From: JBEVJK01 sp040510195
GTDB lineage: Bacteria > Pseudomonadota > Alphaproteobacteria > Rhizobiales > Rhizobiaceae
DNA: 64,000 nt
NCBI GenBank assembly: GCA_040510195.1
Contig: JBEVJK010000031.1
Coordinates: forward strand, 1 to 64,000
Direction: 5' to 3'
Both the position numbers and the translations under genes were made by a program. Every line of letters begins with the position of its first letter. Position 1 is the first letter of the stretch. The notes under the pieces were generated by a model. It was not told where the DNA came from, did not search any database, and saw only the letters and a program-made list of their open reading frames with translations. This document shows, piece by piece, positions 10,859 through 19,511 of the stretch.

Positions 10859-10885
10859 AAAAAAAGGCCCGGCTGTGCCGGGCCT
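10859..10885 (-). terminator. rho-independent terminator of carD
   Basis: A perfect 9-bp stem (10865-10873 with 10877-10885, loop of 3) is followed on the minus strand by a run of seven T. It lies 42 bp beyond the carD stop. Confidence 0.9.
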
Positions 10886-10927
10886 CTATCTGTGGAAGCT
10901 CTGCTGATGCGGCGCGCCGTGTAGGCG

Positions 10928-11506
10928 TCAGGCCGCCTCTTCCTGCTCGGCTTCTTCGTTGTCGGCCTTGGCGCCGCGCTTCGGCCCCTTGTTGAGGTTC
11001 GTCTCGATCAACCGGACGGCCTCGGTCTCCGACATCTTGTTGACGGCCGCGATCTCGCGGGCCATGCGATCGAGCGCCGCCTCGTAGAGTTGACGCTCCG
11101 AGTAGGACTGCTCCGGCTGGTTGTCGGCGCGGTAGAGATCGCGCACGACCTCGGAAATCGAGATCAGATCGCCCGAGTTGATCTTCGCGTCATACTCCTG
11201 GGCGCGGCGCGACCACATGGTGCGCTTCACGCGGGCGCGGCCCTGAACGACCTTCAGCGCGCGGTCCACATAGTCGGTCTCCGACAGCTTGCGCATGCCG
11301 ATCGACGTCGCCTTGGCGACCGGCACCTTCAACCGCATCTTGTCCTTCTGGAAGTCGATCACGAACAGCTCAAGCTTATGCCCGGCGACCTCCTGCTCGT
11401 CGATCGAGACGATCTGACCGACGCCGTGCGCCGGGTAGACGATGAACTCGCCCGTCTTGAAACCCTGACGCGTCGCTGCGGACTTCTTCTGCTGCGGAAT
11501 TGCCAT
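10928..11506 (-). CDS. carD: CarD-family transcriptional regulator
   Basis: CarD proteins bind RNA polymerase beta and stabilise open promoter complexes. The 192-aa product has an N-terminal CarD/TRCF RNAP-interacting domain (FKTGEFIVYPAHGVGQIVSI, residues 15-34) and a helical DNA-binding C-terminal part (MWSRRAQEYDAKINSGD), then an acidic lysine/glutamate tail. The ATG at 11506 gives MAIPQQKKSAATRQGF; more upstream starts would add a non-conserved proline/arginine-rich stretch. A clear terminator follows. Confidence 0.93.
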   Translation of the reverse strand: MAIPQQKKSAATRQGFKTGEFIVYPAHGVGQIVSIDEQEVAGHKLELFVIDFQKDKMRLKVPVAKATSIGMRKLSETDYVDRALKVVQGRARVKRTMWSRRAQEYDAKINSGDLISISEVVRDLYRADNQPEQSYSERQLYEAALDRMAREIAAVNKMSETEAVRLIETNLNKGPKRGAKADNEEAEQEEAA

Positions 11507-11884
11507 ACGCCCTGAACTCCTGTGCTTTCGCCCGGCGGGCATCGCCGGGGGAACCTGGTGAGGCCGCACGACGTCGAGGGCCGTGGGCTGCCGCAGATCA
11601 CGCGCGAAGGCCGCTCCGGAGGAGACCGGGGTCGAAGCAGGGCGCAAAAGCCGCCCGCCCGCCCCAAGTTGCCTTGGTCCGGATACTGGCCCTCACCTTT
11701 CAATGATTTTCGATCAACGCTTCTGCGCCTAATCGATTGTCGTGTCACCGGCTTGTCGCATATTGGTAACACAAAAAGCTGAAAGAATCAACAATTTGCT
11801 GCATGCGCGAAGATGCCGCGGGGGAAACCTGGCCACGCGAGGGCCCCTCCGAGCCGCGTTTTGCCGGCTTTTCGCTGCCTGCGA
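11507..11884. other. intergenic stretch between fdxA and carD
   Basis: No gene seen. This 378-bp stretch holds the upstream region of carD, with AT-rich DNA at 11700-11800 where a carD promoter is most likely, and the sequence downstream of fdxA. A GGAAC at 11550 on the plus strand is followed 17 bp later by CGTC, not CGTT, and leads to no gene. Confidence 0.5.
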
Positions 11885-12223
11885 TCAGTCGCCCTCACCG
11901 GGCTCCGGCGAGAAAAATTTCTCGAACTTGCCCTCGATGCCGTCGAACGACTTGGCGTCCTCCGGCGGCTCCTTCTTGGCGGTGATGTTGGGCCACTTGG
12001 CCGCATACTCGCCATTCACCTCGAGCCACTTCTCAAGCCCCTGCTCGGTGTCGGGCTTGATCGCGTCGGCGGGGCATTCCGGCTCGCACACCCCGCAGTC
12101 GATGCACTCGTCGGGATGGATGACCAGCATGTTCTCGCCTTCGTAGAAGCAGTCGACCGGGCATACCTCGATGCAGTCCATGTACTTGCACTTGATGCAG
12201 TTGTCGGTCACCACATACGTCAT
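11885..12223 (-). CDS. fdxA: 7Fe (3Fe-4S/4Fe-4S) ferredoxin
   Basis: Small acidic electron carrier (112 aa). The first half carries CIKCKYMDCIEVCPVDC and CIDCGVCEPECPADA, the paired cysteine sets of FdxA-type seven-iron ferredoxins; the first set keeps the Cys spacing of a 3Fe-4S centre. The C-terminal 50 residues form the long helical extension usual in alphaproteobacterial FdxA. It lies downstream of the helicase/S4 pair on the same strand and upstream of carD, a common rhizobial order. Confidence 0.94.
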   Translation of the reverse strand: MTYVVTDNCIKCKYMDCIEVCPVDCFYEGENMLVIHPDECIDCGVCEPECPADAIKPDTEQGLEKWLEVNGEYAAKWPNITAKKEPPEDAKSFDGIEGKFEKFFSPEPGEGD

Positions 12224-12306
12224 CGTGATGCACGTCCTCGGTCTCTGAGCTCCCGTCGGTCAGGTAGACCGTTTGACGGCGACTGGCAAGGGCGGCTCCG
12301 CGGGCC

Positions 12307-12684
12307 TCAGCCCTCGCCGCCGCCGGACCTGCGCTCGCGCTTGGTCGGCCGCTCCGCCGGTATCTCGCGCAGCGGCACGATCTCGTCGGGCAGGCTACGG
12401 TCGCGCGGCGCCGGCGCCGGCGACAGGTCCTCGTAGAGCTGCCGTGCTTCGCTCGCAGGCCCCCGCCGGGCGCCGCCGTCGACGATGCGGTAGACCAGGA
12501 CCTGCCGGTCGAGCAGAACAGTGAGCACGTCGCCCGGCTTCACCTGCTGCGAGGCCTGCTCGGCCTTATCGCGATTGACGCGGACGCGGCCGGTCTGCAC
12601 CAGCTTGGCAGCCAGCGAGCGCGATTTGACGACCCGCGCGAAGAACAGCCACTTGTCGATGCGCTGGCGGACCGCCTCCGGCAT
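12307..12684 (-). CDS. S4-domain RNA-binding protein (Hsp15-like)
   Basis: The 125-aa protein starts MPEAVRQRIDKWLFFARVVK and carries an S4 fold (RSLAAKLVQTGRVRVNRDKA, then a KPGDVLTV strand) over residues 5-70, as in the heat-shock ribosome-recycling protein Hsp15. A charged tail follows, ending in KRERRSGGGEG. Its ATG overlaps the helicase stop (TGATG), so it is translated by coupling. Together they suggest an RNA-handling pair, possibly on stalled or free 50S subunits; that role is inferred. Confidence 0.88.
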   Translation of the reverse strand: MPEAVRQRIDKWLFFARVVKSRSLAAKLVQTGRVRVNRDKAEQASQQVKPGDVLTVLLDRQVLVYRIVDGGARRGPASEARQLYEDLSPAPAPRDRSLPDEIVPLREIPAERPTKRERRSGGGEG

Positions 12685-15600
12685 CACTTCTTGAGCTGGT
12701 CGCGCAACGCGGCAAGCTTGGCAAAGGGAGAATCGGGGTCGATGCGCGGCGCCCGCTCTTCGCGTGGCCGCGGTTGGAACGGCTTGCCGCCATTGGACCC
12801 GACGTCCTTGCCGCCGTTCGGCCTGGCACCGTCGCGACGGGCGGGGCGACCCGCGGCGCCGTCGCCGTCGCCGCGACCCGGCCGCGGCTTGAACTTGCCC
12901 TCCGGCCGGTCGTGGCGCTGCTTGCGCTGCTGTCCGCCATCGGCGCCCCCGGCATCCTTGTCGCCGCGCTGCGGTCGGCCGCGGCCGGCACCGTGCCGCG
13001 GCGCATGACGCCCCTCGAAGCGGGCCTGCCGCCACAACAGCACCGGCTTGGGCTCCTCGGCCGGCGGCTCGACGGCGGCGGGCGCAGCCTCTTCGACCTG
13101 CGGCATTGCCGCCTCGGCCTCGGCCGCCGCCTCCGGCACCACCGGCGCAATCGCGATGTCGGCCGACATGAGGGCCGCGGGCGCCTCCGCCTCCTCCGCC
13201 TCGGACGCCTCGCCGATGCCTTCGATGGCGGGGCCGTCAGGCACGGCCGGCGTTTCTTCGGCGACGGGCTCTGCGCTCGCTTCATCTCCGGCCGGACCCT
13301 GCGCATCGGCCGCGGTGGCGGGCACCTCCGGCGGCTTCGCCGCGGCGTCGAGCGCCTCGAGCTTCGCCTTCACCTCGGCGGCCGGCTTCGGTTCGGCGCG
13401 ATAGCCGAGGCCTTTCAGAATCTCCTCCATGTCGTCGGTCGTGGCTCCCAGGATCGACATCATGGCCGGCGTGACCAGGAAGGTGCTGCCGTCATAGGCG
13501 CCGTCGGGCCGCGCGCCGGTCCCCTGCCGCCACGCCAGCGCCGGGCGGATCAGGTCGGCCAGCCGCTCCAGTATGTCGATGCGCACGGCGCGCCGGCCGA
13601 GGATGCGGAACCCCGCCAGCCGATAGAAGCTGCGATCGTAGGCGGCATCGACCACCAGCGAGGTCCTGCCGGCGGCAAGGGCGTTGACGACGTCGCCACA
13701 GCCCGGCTTGTCCTTGCCGTCGTTCTGCAGCGCCCACAAAAGCGTGAGCAGGCCGGCTGGCGCCGGCTTCAGCAGCACCGGGACGAAGATGTGATAGGCG
13801 CCGAAACGCACGCCCAGTCGCCTGAGCGCGCCCCGCGCCTGCTGGTCCAGCCCCTTCACCTCGTCGGCCACGTCGCGGCGGCTGATCACCCCGAAGTTCT
13901 CGACCAAGCGGAAGGCGATGCCGCGGCCGATCCCCGTCAGCTGCTCGGCCTCCTTGAGGTCCGCCAGCGGCTTCAACAGGCTTTCGACCTGGAAGTTGAC
14001 GAAACGCTCGGCGCGCGCGCCGACCTTGTCGCGTGCCGGTCCGGTGAGCTGCTCGTCGGCAAACAGGATCACCCGCGGCTTCAGCGCGTCTTCGCCTGCC
14101 GCCAAGGTGCCGATAGGCGACCCGATCCAGCGCAGCACGCCGTCGGAGCCGAGTGCGATGTCGCCATTGGCCGAGGTTGCGAAGCGCTCGGCCCGCGCCT
14201 CGAATTCCAGCGCCAGCGCCTTCTGGGCCGCCGCCTTGACCGCCTTGGCGTCTTCGCCTTCGGCGCTCTGGTCGGCCGTGAAACGGAACCCCTGCAGCTC
14301 GCCCACATGGTGTCCTTCGACGAGGACGGCACCGGCCGGGCTGATTTCGGCTTCAAGCATCGTGTTTTCTCTCAGGCGCTTCATGAGCACGGATGTCCTG
14401 CGGTCTACGAAGCGTTTCGTCAACCGGTCATGCAGGGCGTCAGACAGTCTGTCTTCGATCTCGCGCGTTTTTTCCTGCCAGTGTGCCGGATCGGCCAGCC
14501 AGCCGGGCCGGTTGGACACGAAGGTCCAGGTGCGGATCTGCGCGATGCGATGCGACAGCGTGTCGATGTCGCCGTCGATGCTGTCGGCGCGACGCACCTG
14601 CTCGGCCATGTAGGTTTCGTCGACATGCCCGCGCTCGGCGAGGTCGAGATACATCGACGCGATGAGATCGGAATGCTGGGCGGGAGCGATGCGCCGGTAG
14701 TCGGGCAGCGCACACGCCTCCCACAGAAGCGCCACGCGCTCCGGCCGGTCGGCCAGCCGACGGATCTCCGGATCGTTCGACAGATGCTCGAGCGCTTGCG
14801 CATCGACCGCCGGCAGCGCGCGCGTCAGGCCCTCGACCGGCGCCGGTGTCTCGATGGACCGCTTCAGCGCATCGAGGCTCGCATAGTCGAAGCCGGCGGT
14901 CCGCCATTGCAGCACGCGGACCCGATCGAAGTCGTGCGCCTCGATCTTCTGCACCAGCTCGTCGTCGAACGGGTCGACCTGGCCGGTGACACCGAACGTC
15001 CCGTCGCGCAGGTGGCGGCCGGCGCGCCCGGCGACCTGGCCGAGCTCCGCAGCCGACAGATGCCGATACTGATAGCCGTCGAACTTGCGGTTCTGCGCGA
15101 AGGCCACATGGTCGACGTCGAGATTGAGACCCATGCCGATCGCATCGGTGGCGACCAGATAGTCGACGTCGCCGGACTGGTAGAGCGCCACCTGGGAGTT
15201 GCGCGTGCGTGGCGACAGCGCGCCGAGCACCACGGCGGCCCCACCGCGATGGCGCCTGATCAGCTCGGCGATCGCATAGACCTCGTCGGCCGAGAAGGCG
15301 ACGATGGCGGTGCGCCGCGGCAGCCGGGTGAGCTTCTTCTGGCCCCCATAGGCCAAATGCGAGAGACGCGGTCGGGTGACCACGGAGACGCCCTTGAGCA
15401 GCCGCTCCAGGATGCCGCGCATGGTCGCCGCGCCGAGCAGCAGCGTCTCTTCCCGCCCGCGCAAGTTCAAGATGCGGTCGGTGAAGACATGTCCGCGCTC
15501 CAGGTCGCCGGCCAGCTGCACCTCGTCGATCGCCACGAAGGCGGCGGTCGTCTCGCGCGGCAGCGCCTCCACGGTGCATACCGAATAGCGGGCGCCGGCA

Positions 15601-15839
15601 GGGACGATCTTTTCCTCGCCGGTCACCAGCGCAACATTCTGGCGGCCGACCTTTTCGACGACGCGCTGGTAGACCTCGCGTGCCAGAAGCCTGAGCGGCA
15701 GGCCGATCACCCCGGAGCCATGCGCCACCATCCGCTCGATGGCGAGATGGGTCTTGCCGGTGTTGGTCGGGCCCAGAACGGCGGTGACGTCGCGCCCCGA
15801 AAGGATGAGCGGGTCGTTCGGTTTGTTCTGCAGGTTCAT
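12684..15839 (-). CDS. SUV3-like superfamily II RNA helicase
   Basis: 1051-aa helicase. Motif I GPTNTGKTHLA lies near residue 23, motif II DEVQ near 108, and motif VI QVAGRAGRH near 270, matching the mitochondrial SUV3 / alphaproteobacterial helicase family. A SUV3 C-terminal region follows. The last 270 residues are low complexity: an Ala/Glu/Pro-rich acidic run, then an Arg/Gly-rich basic tail resembling an RGG-type RNA-binding tail. SUV3 unwinds RNA for degradation; bacterial substrates are poorly known. It is co-transcribed with the S4 gene. Confidence 0.9.
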   Translation of the reverse strand: MNLQNKPNDPLILSGRDVTAVLGPTNTGKTHLAIERMVAHGSGVIGLPLRLLAREVYQRVVEKVGRQNVALVTGEEKIVPAGARYSVCTVEALPRETTAAFVAIDEVQLAGDLERGHVFTDRILNLRGREETLLLGAATMRGILERLLKGVSVVTRPRLSHLAYGGQKKLTRLPRRTAIVAFSADEVYAIAELIRRHRGGAAVVLGALSPRTRNSQVALYQSGDVDYLVATDAIGMGLNLDVDHVAFAQNRKFDGYQYRHLSAAELGQVAGRAGRHLRDGTFGVTGQVDPFDDELVQKIEAHDFDRVRVLQWRTAGFDYASLDALKRSIETPAPVEGLTRALPAVDAQALEHLSNDPEIRRLADRPERVALLWEACALPDYRRIAPAQHSDLIASMYLDLAERGHVDETYMAEQVRRADSIDGDIDTLSHRIAQIRTWTFVSNRPGWLADPAHWQEKTREIEDRLSDALHDRLTKRFVDRRTSVLMKRLRENTMLEAEISPAGAVLVEGHHVGELQGFRFTADQSAEGEDAKAVKAAAQKALALEFEARAERFATSANGDIALGSDGVLRWIGSPIGTLAAGEDALKPRVILFADEQLTGPARDKVGARAERFVNFQVESLLKPLADLKEAEQLTGIGRGIAFRLVENFGVISRRDVADEVKGLDQQARGALRRLGVRFGAYHIFVPVLLKPAPAGLLTLLWALQNDGKDKPGCGDVVNALAAGRTSLVVDAAYDRSFYRLAGFRILGRRAVRIDILERLADLIRPALAWRQGTGARPDGAYDGSTFLVTPAMMSILGATTDDMEEILKGLGYRAEPKPAAEVKAKLEALDAAAKPPEVPATAADAQGPAGDEASAEPVAEETPAVPDGPAIEGIGEASEAEEAEAPAALMSADIAIAPVVPEAAAEAEAAMPQVEEAAPAAVEPPAEEPKPVLLWRQARFEGRHAPRHGAGRGRPQRGDKDAGGADGGQQRKQRHDRPEGKFKPRPGRGDGDGAAGRPARRDGARPNGGKDVGSNGGKPFQPRPREERAPRIDPDSPFAKLAALRDQLKK

Positions 15840-15922
15840 GGGAAAGGCAGGCGCTTCGCTTTTGGTCGTTTCGACATATAGGAAATACGCACCGATGCGA
15901 AAGCCGAAATCGCGTGCTTAAC

Positions 15923-15955
15923 GTCTGGAACGAGTCTGGAACGAGTCTGGAACGA
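15923..15955. repeat. three tandem copies of an 11-bp repeat
   Basis: GTCTGGAACGA is repeated perfectly at 15923-15933, 15934-15944 and 15945-15955, running straight into the first 42-bp repeat. Confidence 0.95.
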
Positions 15956-15992
15956 ATCACTGACTCGGCCCGATTCACGGTTCGTTCACCGC
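15951..15992. repeat. 42-bp intergenic repeat, copy 1
   Basis: Matches copy 2 (16234-16275) at 32 of 42 positions without gaps, ending in an identical TTCGTTCACCGC. It contains an inverted pair, GAACGAA at 15950-15956 and TTCGTTC at 15981-15987, so it could form a hairpin. Confidence 0.7.
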
Positions 15993-16233
15993 TAGATATG
16001 GTTGATGGAGGTCTCGGCTAGACCACATGATGAATCGCGGTCGTTAGCTCAGCGCGTGAAAGTGTCGTCGCCGTTTACTTTTGACGGGGAGCTCACGAAT
16101 CGCGCCAAGGCGCAGCCAGCGTGAGAACGGTTAAGGTTAAGGGATCATTGACGAAATTCCCCCTCGACACGCTTTCGACGCGACATTTTCGACGACGCCG
16201 TTAATCCTTCGGCCAAAGCCGGAACGAAGCGGC

Positions 16234-16275
16234 GACGAATCGCTGACCTCGTTCGAATCCCGTTTCGTTCACCGC
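16234..16275. repeat. 42-bp intergenic repeat, copy 2
   Basis: Second copy, 283 bp from the first. Upstream GAACGAA (16222-16228) and the terminal TTCGTTC are again inverted, so both copies keep the same arm pair with a different arm spacing. Confidence 0.7.
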
Positions 16276-16515
16276 AACATCTTGTGTGCCATGTCCAGGC
16301 GTGACCCATACGAACCCTGCGACTCTCGAAAACCGGCCAGCGGAAAAGCGTGGATGCTAACGATCATGTCCCAAAGTGGCACAGCAAACTGCAACCGCCA
16401 TGTCGACAGCCCCTACCGGCACGAGCAAGATGCTTTGCGGCTCTCACGATTGTGTTTCAGATAATTCCATGCCTTGATGCCACCGCGGGTCGACTGGGGA
16501 TCAGGAGGGAAATCT

Positions 16516-17235
16516 ATGTCCAGACGTCTCATCGCCGAATTCCTCGGCACATTTTGGCTGGTTTTCGGCGGTTGCGGCAGCGCGGTGCTTGCGGCGGCGT
16601 TTCCCGATGTCGGCATCGGCCTCGTCGGCGTCTCCTTCGCCTTCGGGCTCACCGTGCTCACCATGATCTATGCCGTCGGCGGCATTTCCGGCGGTCACTT
16701 CAATCCGGCGGTCTCCATCGGTCTCGCGGTCGCCAACCGGTTTCCGCGCAAGGATCTGCTGCCCTATATCGGCGCCCAGCTGCTCGGCGCCGTGGTCGGC
16801 TCGGCGGTTCTCTATCTCATTGCCAGCGGCAAGGCCGGCTTCACGCTCGACGGCGGGTTTGCCGCCAACGGCTATGGCGAACACTCGCCGGGCGGCTACT
16901 CGCTCGGCGCCGGGCTGATCTGCGAGGTCGTGCTGACCTTCATGTTTCTGATGGTGATCCTGCGGGTGACCTCGGGCGACCTGCCGGCCGGCTTCGTGCC
17001 CATCGCCATCGGCCTCACGCTGGTCCTCATCAACCTCATCTCGATCCCGGTCACCAACACCTCGGTGAACCCTGCGCGCTCCACCGGCCCGGCGCTGTTC
17101 GTCGGCGGCTGGGCCCTTCACCAGCTGTGGCTGTTCTGGGTGGCGCCGATCCTGGGGGCCGTGCTGGCCGGCCTGGCCAATGTCACGCTGTTCGAAGGCC
17201 ACACGTCGGCGACCGGCAGCGCGCCGGCCGTCTGA
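16516..17235 (+). CDS. aqpZ: aquaporin Z
   Basis: Water channel (239 aa) of the MIP family in the inner membrane. Both NPA boxes are present: SGGHFNPAVS near residue 63 and TNTSVNPARSTGPA near 184. The latter precedes the Arg of the selectivity filter. Six hydrophobic helices can be traced. The ATG at 16516 has AGGAGG 7 bp upstream and begins MSRRLIAEFLGTFWLVFGG, the standard AqpZ start; an in-frame ATG at 16474 lacks support. Confidence 0.95.
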   Translation: MSRRLIAEFLGTFWLVFGGCGSAVLAAAFPDVGIGLVGVSFAFGLTVLTMIYAVGGISGGHFNPAVSIGLAVANRFPRKDLLPYIGAQLLGAVVGSAVLYLIASGKAGFTLDGGFAANGYGEHSPGGYSLGAGLICEVVLTFMFLMVILRVTSGDLPAGFVPIAIGLTLVLINLISIPVTNTSVNPARSTGPALFVGGWALHQLWLFWVAPILGAVLAGLANVTLFEGHTSATGSAPAV

Positions 17236-17258
17236 GGTCGGATCACCGCTCCTCGCAG

Positions 17259-17283
17259 CGGCGCCGGCCGTCGACCGGCGCCG
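17259..17283. terminator. strong hairpin between convergent aqpZ and phaB
   Basis: Perfect 9-bp G/C stem (17259-17267 with 17275-17283, loop of 7) in the 55-bp gap between convergent stop codons. There is no U-tract on either strand, so it may act as a transcript-end barrier rather than a classical terminator. Confidence 0.45.
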
Positions 17284-17290
17284 ATTCCGC

Positions 17291-18016
17291 CTAGACCACG
17301 AACTGCCCGCCATTGGCCGACAGCGTCGAGCCGGTGATGAACCCGGACTCGTCGGAAGCCAGGAAAACCACGCAGCGCGCAATCTCCTCCGGCTCCCCGA
17401 GCCGCCCGACCGGGATCTGGGGGATGATCCGCTCCTTAAGCACCGTCGGGTCGACCGCCTTGACCATGTCGGTGGCGATGTAGCCGGGGCAGATGGCGTT
17501 GACCGTGATGCCGGCGCGGGCGCCCTCTTGTGCCAGCGCCTTGGTGAAGCCGAGGTCGCCGGCCTTGGCGGCGGAGTAATTGACCTGCCCTGCCGGCCCC
17601 TTCTGGCCGTTGATCGACGAGATGGTGATCACCCGTCCGAACTTGCGCTCCCGCATCCCGTTCCACAGCGGATGCGTCATGTTGAAGACGCCTGAAAGGT
17701 TGGTGTCGATCACCTCGCGCCATTGCTCGGGTGTCAGCTTGTGGAACATGGCGTCGCGGGTGATGCCTGCATTGTTGACCAGGATGTCGACCGGGCCGAG
17801 CTCGGCCTCGACCTTGGCGATGCCATCCACGCAGGCGTCATAGTCGGCCACCGACCATTTGAAGACGGGAATGCCGGTCTCGGCCTTGAAGGCGGCGGCC
17901 GCCCCGTCGTTGCCGGCATAATTGGCGGCGACCTTGTGGCCGGCCGCCTTGAGCGCCACCGAGATGGCCGCCCCGATGCCGCGCGAGCCGCCGGTGACGA
18001 GTGCAGTCCTGGTCAT
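17291..18016 (-). CDS. phaB: acetoacetyl-CoA reductase
   Basis: NADPH-dependent reduction of acetoacetyl-CoA to (R)-3-hydroxybutyryl-CoA for polyhydroxybutyrate synthesis. SDR family, 241 aa: TGGSRGIG cofactor motif near residue 8, NNAGITRD near 84, catalytic Ser in ISSINGQKG and the YSAAK active site near 149. It begins MTRTALVTGG at 18016 and follows phaA by 32 bp on the same strand. Confidence 0.95.
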   Translation of the reverse strand: MTRTALVTGGSRGIGAAISVALKAAGHKVAANYAGNDGAAAAFKAETGIPVFKWSVADYDACVDGIAKVEAELGPVDILVNNAGITRDAMFHKLTPEQWREVIDTNLSGVFNMTHPLWNGMRERKFGRVITISSINGQKGPAGQVNYSAAKAGDLGFTKALAQEGARAGITVNAICPGYIATDMVKAVDPTVLKERIIPQIPVGRLGEPEEIARCVVFLASDESGFITGSTLSANGGQFVV

Positions 18017-18048
18017 GTCAGGCTCCTCCTCGAGAGTGTCTCTCCGTT

Positions 18049-19233
18049 CTACATGGCCTCGACGCACATGGCGACGCCCATGCCGCCGCCGATGCAGAGG
18101 GTGGCGAGGCCCTTCTTGGCGCCGCGACGGCGCATCTCGTAGACCAGCGTGTTGAAGATGCGCGTGCCCGAGGCACCGATCGGATGGCCGATGGCGATGG
18201 CGCCGCCATTGACGTTCACGATCTCGGGATTCCACCCCATGTCCTTGTTGACCGCGCAGGCCTGGGCGGCGAAGGCTTCGTTGGCTTCGACCAGGTCGAG
18301 GTCGCCGACCGACCAGCCGGCCTTCTCCAGCGCCTTGCGCGACGCCGGGATCGGTCCCGTGCCCATGACCTTGGGGTCGACGCCGGCCGTCGCCCAGGAA
18401 ACGATGCGCACCAGCGGGTCGATGCCGCGACGGGTCGCTTCGGCCTCGCTCATCAGCACCACGGCGCCCGCCCCATCATTGATGCCGGAGGCGTTGGCGG
18501 CCGTCACCGTGCCCTCCTTGTCGAAGGCGGGCTTCAGCTTCTGCATCGCCTCCATGGTGGCGCCGTGGCGGATATACTCGTCCTGGTCGACGACGACGTC
18601 GCCCTTGCGGGTCTTCACCGTGTACGGGACGATCTCGTCCTTGAAGCGGCCGGCCTTCTGCGCCGCCTCCGCCTTGTTTTGCGAGGCCAGCGCGAAACGG
18701 TCCTGCTCGTCGCGGCTGAGCTGCCACTGCCGGGCGACATTCTCCGCCGTGGTGCCCATGTGATAGCCGTTGAAGGCGTCCCACAGGCCGTCGCGGATCA
18801 TCGTGTCGATCATCGCATAGTCGCCCATCTTGACGCCGTTCCTCAGATGCGCGGCGTGCGGCGACATCGACATCGATTCCTGGCCGCCGGCGACGATCAC
18901 CTTCGCGTCGCCGGTGGCGATCTGCTGCATGCCGACCGCGATCGTGCGCAGGCCCGAGCCGCACACCTGGTTGAGCAGCCATGCGGTGGTCTCCTTGGGC
19001 AGGCCGGCCTTGATCGAGGCCTGGCGCGCCGGGTTCTGCCCCTGTGCGGCAGTGAGCACCTGGCCGAGGATGACCTCGTCGACCTCGCCGGGCTCCACCT
19101 TGGCGCGCCCGAGCACTTCCGTGATGACTGCCGCGCCCAGCTCGTGCGCCGGAACGGCGGCGAAAGCCCCGTTGAAAGCGCCCACCGGCGTGCGCGCTGC
19201 GCTGGCGACCACGATTGCGTCTGAAGCGGCCAT
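18049..19233 (-). CDS. phaA: acetyl-CoA C-acetyltransferase (beta-ketothiolase)
   Basis: Condenses two acetyl-CoA to acetoacetyl-CoA, the first PHB step. Thiolase fold, 394 aa: active-site Cys in NQVCGSGLR near residue 89, GHPIGASG with the catalytic His near 347, and CIGGGMG with the second Cys near 377. Two in-frame ATGs lie six bases apart. The inner one (19233) is chosen because AGGGAG lies 6 bp upstream of it, whereas it abuts the outer one (19239). Confidence 0.95.
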   Translation of the reverse strand: MAASDAIVVASAARTPVGAFNGAFAAVPAHELGAAVITEVLGRAKVEPGEVDEVILGQVLTAAQGQNPARQASIKAGLPKETTAWLLNQVCGSGLRTIAVGMQQIATGDAKVIVAGGQESMSMSPHAAHLRNGVKMGDYAMIDTMIRDGLWDAFNGYHMGTTAENVARQWQLSRDEQDRFALASQNKAEAAQKAGRFKDEIVPYTVKTRKGDVVVDQDEYIRHGATMEAMQKLKPAFDKEGTVTAANASGINDGAGAVVLMSEAEATRRGIDPLVRIVSWATAGVDPKVMGTGPIPASRKALEKAGWSVGDLDLVEANEAFAAQACAVNKDMGWNPEIVNVNGGAIAIGHPIGASGTRIFNTLVYEMRRRGAKKGLATLCIGGGMGVAMCVEAM

Positions 19234-19364
19234 CTTCATCTCCCTTGCTGCTCGACCGGGAATGTCCAGGATCGACCTGTCTTGCCCTTTCCGGCACCCC
19301 CAGTCAAACCGAAACGGCCGCGGCAGCTGGCGAGGGGCCGGGCAGGCATCCACCACGCATGTCT

Positions 19365-19378
19365 ATGCTGCGCAGCAT
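19365..19378. promoter_or_regulatory. 14-bp palindrome, possible PhaR operator
   Basis: ATGCTGCGCAGCAT is a perfect palindrome in the 278-bp gap between phaA and phaR, with a further TTTTGCGCAT near 19432. PhaR repressors bind TGC/GCA-type sites upstream of their own and phasin genes, so autoregulation is plausible. Not proven. Confidence 0.4.
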
Positions 19379-19511
19379 TTTTGTCGGCCCCATGATCCCG
19401 CACTGCACAAAAAGCTTTCACAGCGCAGTCTTTTGCGCATATCCTTGGTCGGAAGGCGAAACGGTCACCGAACGCTTACCCGAGCGGCGGGTCTTCACTG
19501 GGAGGAAGCGG

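Larger units (their letters stand above)
15840..16515. other. 676-bp gene-free region between the helicase and aquaporin genes
   Basis: No convincing coding frame. It carries a triple 11-bp tandem repeat and two diverged copies of a 42-bp element (listed separately), a GGTTAAGGTTAAGGG stretch near 16130, and the upstream regions of the helicase (minus) and aquaporin (plus) genes. It is less G+C-rich than the flanking genes. Confidence 0.6.

Noticed and set aside
11550..11580. GGAAC followed after 17 bp by CGTC
   Set aside because: The -10 box is off consensus and no plus-strand gene follows.
12774..15881. A 1035-codon open frame antisense to the helicase, and similar long antisense frames at 5507-7360 and 24460-26955
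   Set aside because: Shadows of high-GC codon usage: no ribosome sites, no recognisable domains, Arg/His/Gln-biased translations.
16040..16275. tRNA-like words TTAGCTCAG (16044) and GTTCGAATCC (16251)
   Set aside because: The T-stem does not pair and there is no matching acceptor stem or anticodon arm; an intron-split tRNA could not be supported.
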